From: Methanosarcinales archaeon Methan_01 | GTDB taxonomy: Archaea; Halobacteriota; Methanosarcinia; Methanotrichales; Methanotrichaceae | Direction of reading: 5' to 3' | Assembly (NCBI GenBank): GCA_001602645.1 | Contig: LUYE01000010.1 | Coordinates: 1-64,000 of the forward strand | DNA: 64,000 nucleotides | Shown: in pieces, positions 59,235 through 64,000 of the stretch | Position numbering within the stretch: the first letter of the stretch is position 1 | Layout of the letters: each line of letters begins with the position of its first letter | The notes under the pieces: model-generated | What the model was told of the DNA's origin: nothing | Seen by the model: the letters and a program-made list of their open reading frames with translations, nothing else | Database searches by the model: none | Translations under genes and position numbers: made by a program

Positions 59235-59911
59235 CTCTCCACCAGCCGCGCTTCTTTGATTATAAGCCGCCCTCTATAATTATCGTACTCCTTCACCGCC
59301 TTCAGGACCTCGACCCTCCTTCTGAAGATGGGGCCGTCGAGGACTATCGTCTCGATCTCGCCGCCCTCCCCGGAGGGGTTGATGGCGTACTGGTCCCGAA
59401 GGCCTTCGAGCTTTTTGATCAGAGGGCCATCGATCCTGGCTCCGACGAAGGATTCGTCGAGGGGGTAGGCGAAGACCCCCGTGACGATCACCTCGAACCC
59501 CTCGGAGACGAGGAGTTTGAGATAATCGACCTGGTCGATCTGCCAGAGGGGGTTGAAGCACCAGAGGTCCAGCTCCCGGCAGATCCGTTGGACCCGAACC
59601 GCCTGGTAGACCGACTCTATCGCCCCCGTAACGATCCCATCGATCCCGTATCTCTCCTTCGCGCTGGCGATGGCCTCCCGGAGGTCGGCGAGCTCCGCCT
59701 CCTCCTCCCCCAAAGTCGGCCATGAAAGCTGAGGGACGCCGATCGCATCAGCTATGAGCCCCGCCCAGGCGACGTTGGGGGTGTGGAACATGTAGCTATC
59801 GGGGTCGGCGGATACCATCGTTATGAGGCAGGCAACCGAATCGGTCTCCATCGCCCGTCGAGCTGCGTATACCGAGTCTTTCCCGCCGGAGAAGAGGACG
59901 CCAAGGAGCAC
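59231..59911 (-). CDS. dph6: Dph6-type diphthine-ammonia ligase
   Basis: A 226-residue ATP-pyrophosphatase-fold protein. SGGKDS (8-13) is the PP-loop. CLITMVSADPDSYMFHTPN, VTGAIESVYQAVRVQRIC, CFNPLWQIDQVDYLKLLV and the DGPIFRRRVEV end are those of the MJ0570/Dph6 family. It amidates diphthine to diphthamide on elongation factor 2. The start is GTG 59911. It overlaps the amidotransferase by four bases. Dph2 and Dph5 are not in the window. Confidence 0.88.
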   Translation of the reverse strand: MLLGVLFSGGKDSVYAARRAMETDSVACLITMVSADPDSYMFHTPNVAWAGLIADAIGVPQLSWPTLGEEEAELADLREAIASAKERYGIDGIVTGAIESVYQAVRVQRICRELDLWCFNPLWQIDQVDYLKLLVSEGFEVIVTGVFAYPLDESFVGARIDGPLIKKLEGLRDQYAINPSGEGGEIETIVLDGPIFRRRVEVLKAVKEYDNYRGRLIIKEARLVER

Positions 59912-59983
59912 GGCCTGGTCTTGGCCCAGCCGTCTAAAAAAGGTGTTGGTGACCGGGCAACGCCACCACTCTCAGGATTAATC

Positions 59984-59992
59984 ATTTATATC
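59984..59992 (+). promoter_or_regulatory. TATA box upstream of the acyl-CoA synthetase region
   Basis: ATTTATATC is a good TATA match. The implied start near 60015 is either at ATG 60017 of a short frame or leaves a ~265-base leader before the synthetase start at 60280. Confidence 0.45.
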
Positions 59993-60016
59993 AAAGCTCC
60001 TTCTAATCGGGAGGCG

Positions 60017-60193
60017 ATGCGGGGCTGCATCCTTGGATTATGCCGTCGGGATATGGAGGAGGTCGATGGCTCGATCTCGGCCCCCTGGGAAGGTCGGCGG
60101 CGGAGGTCGGCGAGAGGGAGACGTCCGTGGGCCAAAAATGAGCTGCAGGCCCAAGAGACGATTACGGTTCAAGGCGAACTCCGGAGGAGCTGA
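60017..60193 (+). CDS. Possible leaderless small Arg-rich protein
   Basis: A 58-codon frame from ATG 60017, placed 25-33 bases after a TATA box as leaderless genes are. It begins MRGCILGLCRRD and then becomes Arg-, Gly- and Gln-rich with no hydrophobic core, so composition does not support a folded protein. It may be an upstream regulatory frame of the synthetase or chance. Confidence 0.25.
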   Translation: MRGCILGLCRRDMEEVDGSISAPWEGRRRRSARGRRPWAKNELQAQETITVQGELRRS

Positions 60194-60279
60194 AGAGGCT
60201 CTTCTCCCCCGAAGCATGAACGCCACCCGAGGCCTCGTCAGAGGGCAGGCCACCAGGCCCCGCGCCAGGAAGGGTCGAT

Positions 60280-61962
60280 ATGTCGTCATTGGTTTCCAGG
60301 TTCGTATCAGGGACGGAATTCGAGGCTTACGAAGAATTTAAAAATAATATGAAGATAATGGTGCCAGCGAGGTTCAACTTCGCCTTCGACGTGGTGGACG
60401 TCTACGCCGAAACGGCACCGGATAAGAAAGCCCTCGTCTGGTGCAACGACCGAGGCGACGAGCTGATCCTCACCTTCGGGGAGCTGAAGCGGAAGAGCGA
60501 TCAGGCGGCTAACTTATTCAAAAATTCTGGCATCAAAAAGGGAGACTGCGTCATGCTGACCCTCAAGGGGCGGTACGACTTCTGGATATGCATGGTGGGG
60601 CTCCACAAGCTCGGAGCGGTGGCGATACCAGCGACCCACATGCTGAGGGCGAAGGACATCGCCTACCGGATCAGCAAGGCGAACCTCAAGATGATCGTCT
60701 CGATCGCAGAGGACGGCGTCCCCAACGAGGTCGACGGAGCCTGCCGGGAGGTGGAGGGGGCAAAGCCCGTCAGGGCCCTCGTCGGCGACGGCGTCGAGAG
60801 GCCTGGCTGGCTCGACTTCCGCCGGGAGCTGGAGGCGGAATCGCCGGATTTTGAGAGGCCTCAGGGCCGAGAGGCAACTGTGAACGGGGACGTCCTCCTC
60901 GCCTACTTCACCTCCGGGACCACCGGCTACCCCAAGATGGTGAAGCACGATCAGACTTATCCCCTCGGCCACATCCTGACGGCCAAGTTCTGGCAGAACG
61001 TCCTCGAGGACGGCCTCCACTACACCGTCGCCGACACCGGCTGGGCGAAGTGCGTCTGGGGCCAGATCTACGGCCAGTGGATCGCGGGCTCCGCGGTCTT
61101 CGCCTACGACTACGACCGGTTCGACGCCGGCAGGATGATGGAGATGGCGACGAAGTTTGGGGTCACCACCTTCTGTGCCCCCCCCACCATCTACCGGTTC
61201 ATGATCAAGGGGGATATGTCGAGGTACGACTTCTCCTCCCTCAAGTATGCCGTCACCGCCGGCGAGCCCCTCAATCCCACCGTCTACGACCGGTTCTTAG
61301 AGGCTACAGGGCTGCGGTTGATGGAGGGGTACGGCCAAACGGAGACGGTCGTCGCCATCGCCAACTTTCCGATGATGAACCCGAAGCCTGGATCGATGGG
61401 GAAGCCGTCGCCCGGCTACGACATAGTCCTCGTCGACAAGGACGACCGGATCTGCGAGGTCGGCGAGGAGGGGGAGATCGTCATCAGGACCGACGAGGGG
61501 AAGCCTCCGGGGCTCTTCATCGACTACCACCTCGACGCCGAGAGGATGAGGAACACCTGGCACGACGACTACTACCACACCGGGGACACCGCCTGGATCG
61601 ACGAGGACGGCTACCTCTGGTTCATCGGGCGGACCGACGACATGATCAAGAGCTCCGGTTATAGGGTCGGCCCCTTCGAGGTGGAGAACGCCCTGATGAG
61701 CCACCCAGCGGTGATGGAGTGCGCCGTCACCGGCGTCGCTGACCCCCTCCGGGGTCAGGTGGTGAAGGCGACGGTCGTCCTGACGAAGGGTCACAAGCCG
61801 TCGGAAGAGCTGAAGGCCGAGCTCCAAAACCACGTCAAGAAGGTGACCGCCCCCTACAAATACCCGAGGGTCATTGAGTTCGTGGAGGCCCTCCCCAAGA
61901 CGATCAGCGGCAAGATAAGAAGAATCGAGATCCGGGAGAAGGACGAGACGAGGAGCGGATGA
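60280..61962 (+). CDS. AMP-forming acyl-CoA synthetase, medium-chain type
   Basis: A 560-residue adenylate-forming enzyme. The P-loop is [15 protein letters not shown], then TAGEPLNP, the EGYGQTET motif, [10 protein letters not shown], and the hinge [18 protein letters not shown]. The catalytic Lys is in KTISGKIRR near the end. At 560 residues it is shorter than acetyl-CoA synthetase (~650) and resembles the medium/branched-chain synthetase characterised from Methanosarcina acetivorans. The substrate is probably an acyl longer or more branched than acetate. ATG 60280 follows GGAAGGG. An HprK-like protein follows 12 bases later. Confidence 0.88.
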   Translation: MSSLVSRFVSGTEFEAYEEFKNNMKIMVPARFNFAFDVVDVYAETAPDKKALVWCNDRGDELILTFGELKRKSDQAANLFKNSGIKKGDCVMLTLKGRYDFWICMVGLHKLGAVAIPATHMLRAKDIAYRISKANLKMIVSIAEDGVPNEVDGACREVEGAKPVRALVGDGVERPGWLDFRRELEAESPDFERPQGREATVNGDVLLAYFTSGTTGYPKMVKHDQTYPLGHILTAKFWQNVLEDGLHYTVADTGWAKCVWGQIYGQWIAGSAVFAYDYDRFDAGRMMEMATKFGVTTFCAPPTIYRFMIKGDMSRYDFSSLKYAVTAGEPLNPTVYDRFLEATGLRLMEGYGQTETVVAIANFPMMNPKPGSMGKPSPGYDIVLVDKDDRICEVGEEGEIVIRTDEGKPPGLFIDYHLDAERMRNTWHDDYYHTGDTAWIDEDGYLWFIGRTDDMIKSSGYRVGPFEVENALMSHPAVMECAVTGVADPLRGQVVKATVVLTKGHKPSEELKAELQNHVKKVTAPYKYPRVIEFVEALPKTISGKIRRIEIREKDETRSG

Positions 61963-61974
61963 ATCCCCCGATGG

Positions 61975-62994
61975 TTGAATAGCCCTTTGGAGGGGATGGG
62001 GGCCAAAGCCCAGGAGGCGAAAGATACGGTATACCAGGTGAAGCTGATATCGATGGAGGAGAAGGGAGCCCTGGCGGAGCGGTGCGGTCTCCAGGTGAGG
62101 TACGAGGTGAAGTCGGAGATCTACGGCTGCTGCATCAAGCTCCTCACCGGATCGGCGGAGGTGAGAGATCGGTGGATGGAGAGCTTCTACTTCATATCCC
62201 AGAACATAAGGTCCCACGCCAGGCTCTACGTCGTCAGCGACCCCGTGATGGGGGACGACCTCGTCTTCTATGACCCCCAGTCCAAGACCGCCTTCCTCGT
62301 CAACGTCACCTATTACGGCTGGATCAAGTCCCTCGCCCTCAGCGCCGCGGGGGACGTCCTGGAGGACCAGCACGGGATCTACTCCGTCCACGGAGCCTGC
62401 CTCGACCTCCGGGGCCGCGGGATCTGCCTCCTGGGCGGGTCGGGGGCGGGGAAGACGACCCACACCTACGGCCTCCTGAGGAGGCCCGAGACCAGGGTCG
62501 TCTCCGACGACTGGTTCTTCGCCCGGATCTACGGCGACGACGTCCTGGCCTTCGGCTCGGAGAAGAACTTCTACATCAGGGCGGAGCTCTCGGAGATCTG
62601 GAGGGAGTTCTCGGGGCTCATCGAGAAGGCCGAGTTCGACGGGGAGGGGAGAGGGGTCGTCGACCTCCGTCTCGCCATCGGCAAGGGCCGGATCCTCCCC
62701 CTAACCACCCTGTCGGCGGTGATCGTCCTCAAGCGCGACCCCAATGACGAGGTGATAACGAGGAGGCTCTCCCCCGGAGAGGCCCTCTCGATCCTGGAGG
62801 AGGACGGCTACTTCAACCCTCACCTCCTGGTGAAGGGCGAGTTCAAGGGGTCCCTCCGGAGCGGATTCTTCCGGGAGCTCTTCTCCAGGGTCCCAGCCTT
62901 CATCGTCAACACCGTCAACGAACCCGAGGAGAGCCAGAGGGCGATAGGAGATCTCTTATCCGAAAGCCTCCGGCTGGACGGAGGGCTTCCGTAA
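61975..62994 (+). CDS. HprK/PEPCK-like P-loop kinase-type protein
   Basis: A 339-residue protein. The P-loop GGSGAGKTT (154-162) is followed by VVSDDW (175-180), where paired Asp residues stand in HPr kinase/phosphorylase and PEP carboxykinase-like folds. The N-terminal ~130 residues are a separate alpha/beta domain. There is no HPr in this kind of organism as far as I know, so the target is different. It starts 12 bases after the acyl-CoA synthetase and is probably co-expressed; control of that enzyme is a guess. TTG 61975 lacks a ribosome-binding site; ATG 61996 or 62053 may be real. Confidence 0.65.
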   Translation: MNSPLEGMGAKAQEAKDTVYQVKLISMEEKGALAERCGLQVRYEVKSEIYGCCIKLLTGSAEVRDRWMESFYFISQNIRSHARLYVVSDPVMGDDLVFYDPQSKTAFLVNVTYYGWIKSLALSAAGDVLEDQHGIYSVHGACLDLRGRGICLLGGSGAGKTTHTYGLLRRPETRVVSDDWFFARIYGDDVLAFGSEKNFYIRAELSEIWREFSGLIEKAEFDGEGRGVVDLRLAIGKGRILPLTTLSAVIVLKRDPNDEVITRRLSPGEALSILEEDGYFNPHLLVKGEFKGSLRSGFFRELFSRVPAFIVNTVNEPEESQRAIGDLLSESLRLDGGLP

Positions 62995-63071
62995 GATGGA
63001 CGGTGATCCGGTCCCGGAGGATCGGGGTTTGAGCTGGCCCGTCCTTCGCCTCCCCTCCGACCACCGGGCGG

Positions 63072-63413
63072 CTAGGGCCTGACGTAGGCCCATCCTTCCG
63101 TCTGCCTCTTCACGAGTTCCCCCGTCCCGGTGGGGACGACCTCGGCGACGGCGATCAGCTCCTCTTCTTTCAGCCCCATGGATCCGAGGGTCTTAGAACA
63201 TACGGCGAAGCGGACGCCCCGGGCGGCCAGCCCCTCGACCCTATCGTCGAAGGGCCCGGCCTTGAGGAGGGCTGTCACCCCCTCGGAGTTGGCAAGAAGC
63301 TCCGCCTCCACCTGGTCGTCCCCCAGCTCTGCCAGGAGATTTCTTATGTTGTTCAGGGCCAGGCTGGCCCGGTCCTTCTCTGCAAGATGGAAGATGGCTC
63401 GATATCTCTTCAA
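63072..63413 (-). CDS. DsrE/DsrF-like small protein
   Basis: A 113-residue DsrE-fold protein. LNNIRNLLAELGDDQVEAELLANSEGV (start of the fold), then VEGLAARGVRFAVCSKTLGSMG with C72 at the place of the persulfide-carrying Cys of TusD/DsrE. It is probably in sulfur transfer or redox sensing; partners are not seen. It ends against the HprK-like gene (convergent). Confidence 0.75.
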   Translation of the reverse strand: MKRYRAIFHLAEKDRASLALNNIRNLLAELGDDQVEAELLANSEGVTALLKAGPFDDRVEGLAARGVRFAVCSKTLGSMGLKEEELIAVAEVVPTGTGELVKRQTEGWAYVRP

Positions 63414-63913
63414 GGGTCATTCCTCCCATTTTATTATCTCCATCCTGGACCTCCTCCTTATTTTAACCTCCCCTAACCTCCCCTCGCCACCTGCCTTTAG
63501 GAGGAGGGGATCAGATCCTCCTAGGATCTATTGAGACTGAAGGGTCTGATTATATTGGAATTTGGAAGTTGTTGATGCTTTTATCCAGAAGAAAAAAAAA
63601 GAATGGAGGGGGTATAGGAGGGAGGATTGGCAGCCGACAACTGCCGTATACCACTACGGCATCTGTCTTATATAAGGGTTTCGGTCTCCGGAGCTTCTGG
63701 TCCGGGGTCCAGGATAGTCTAATCCAGAGCTGGGGAAGGTTCTCGCTCCCGATTCGGATTTATGGGAGGTCTGATCCCGGATACAGGTCAGAAACGGGAC
63801 AATGGCTCGATCCCTAAAATGGGATCTGATCCTGGATGTGGTTTTGATGCGGACGATTTGCCCCGATCCAGACCGATAGTTTGATCTCGCCTTCGATTTT
63901 ACAGTCCCCTACA
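63414..63913. other. Gene-poor interval before the last gene, with a strong TATA-like site
   Basis: About 500 bases without a convincing gene. It has an A-run (63590-63600) and CTTATATAAGG at 63667-63677, a very good TATA on either strand. No plausible protein frame follows: the 82-codon frame crossing it (63569-63817) has no ribosome-binding site and odd composition. The 240 bases after the TATA could be a long leader of the last gene or a small RNA; I see no clear RNA fold family. Confidence 0.35.
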
Positions 63914-64000
63914 ATGTCCGGCGATCTGGCGGTGGTATTTGACGTTGCTGGCACCATGCTGGAGATGTACCGGGTGGCGAAGGAGATCTCCAAGGACGGC
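63914..64000 (+). CDS. HAD-superfamily-type protein, N-terminal 29 residues (cut by window end)
   Basis: Only the start is present, from ATG 63914. LAVVFDVAGTMLEMYRVAKE carries the HAD-like DxxGT motif with its nucleophile-position Asp. Archaeal members of this type are annotated as HAD hydrolases; the rest of the chain lies outside the window. Confidence 0.6.
   Translation, partial: MSGDLAVVFDVAGTMLEMYRVAKEISKDG

Noticed and set aside
61297-62463. 388-codon minus-strand frame
   Set aside because: Antisense to the acyl-CoA synthetase and HprK-like genes, which have convincing motifs.
63569-63817. 82-codon plus-strand frame with several aromatic residues
   Set aside because: It starts in a poly-A tract, crosses a TATA-like element and lacks a ribosome-binding site.
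1-64000. tRNA, rRNA, CRISPR arrays, insertion sequences
   Set aside because: I looked for T-loop GGTTCGA-type sequences, regularly spaced repeats and transposase motifs and found none I could support; a scan with dedicated models could still reveal a small RNA.

Overview
The window looks like chromosomal DNA of a GC-rich methanogenic archaeon. Best guess is the acetoclastic Methanothrix/Methanosaeta group (family Methanotrichaceae). That is an inference from the gene set and the high GC content, not a database match. Archaeal signs are formylmethanofuran dehydrogenase subunits in the order E-F-A-C-D-B, a YcaO/TfuA pair of the kind that thioamidates methyl-coenzyme M reductase, an MtrA-type corrinoid protein, DUF1890/DUF1894/DUF460 proteins, Rio2, Dph6, AhbC, and A/T-rich TATA boxes often 25-35 bases ahead of leaderless starts. 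I saw no rRNA, tRNA, CRISPR array or intact insertion sequence.

Layout. 1-4.9 kb: small enzymes (deaminase, cupin, hydrolase, flavoprotein) and short unknown genes. 5-10.3 kb: NadA, a DUF460 protein next to Rio2 kinase, and an isocitrate-type dehydrogenase. 10.4-20.1 kb: a tiny membrane peptide, a sugar nucleotidyltransferase, type-4 uracil-DNA glycosylase, TrkA, LarE, a DHH phosphoesterase, phosphoglycerate kinase, TrmO and a secreted 5'-nucleotidase-like protein. 21.8-26.1 kb: an eight-gene unit, ycaO-tfuA-Ubl-E1-DUF1890-DUF1894-Ubl-moaE, that looks like a sulfur-transfer operon. 26.2-34.5 kb: a two-domain RAD55/KaiC-like ATPase with an HTH protein, an orphan MtrA homologue, a TPR protein, UvrB and a CPA2 antiporter. 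34.7-39.9 kb: a 37-residue peptide gene, then ahbC, a cobA-hemD fusion, hemC and hemL (tetrapyrrole/siroheme-to-heme operon). 40-41.3 kb: LarC.

41.5-58.2 kb is the most distinctive region. A minus-strand array reads fmdE-F-A-C-D-B, then a short FdhA, an FdhD-like protein, a DUF364-type protein and a long FdhA with a NuoG-like N-terminus. A Mo/W-type ABC transporter (modA, an SDR, modB, modC) runs away from it, preceded by a striking palindromic operator. Oxyanion uptake, cofactor maturation and two families of Mo/W-bis-pterin enzymes acting on CO2 or formate thus sit together. A decayed second modC copy follows. 58.7-64 kb: a glutamine amidotransferase overlapping Dph6, an AMP-forming acyl-CoA synthetase followed by an HprK-like P-loop protein, a DsrE-like protein, and the start of a HAD-type protein cut by the window edge.

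Starts were chosen from Shine-Dalgarno matches, TATA spacing and gene overlaps. Where several were possible this is stated. Family names come from memory of motifs; no search was run.
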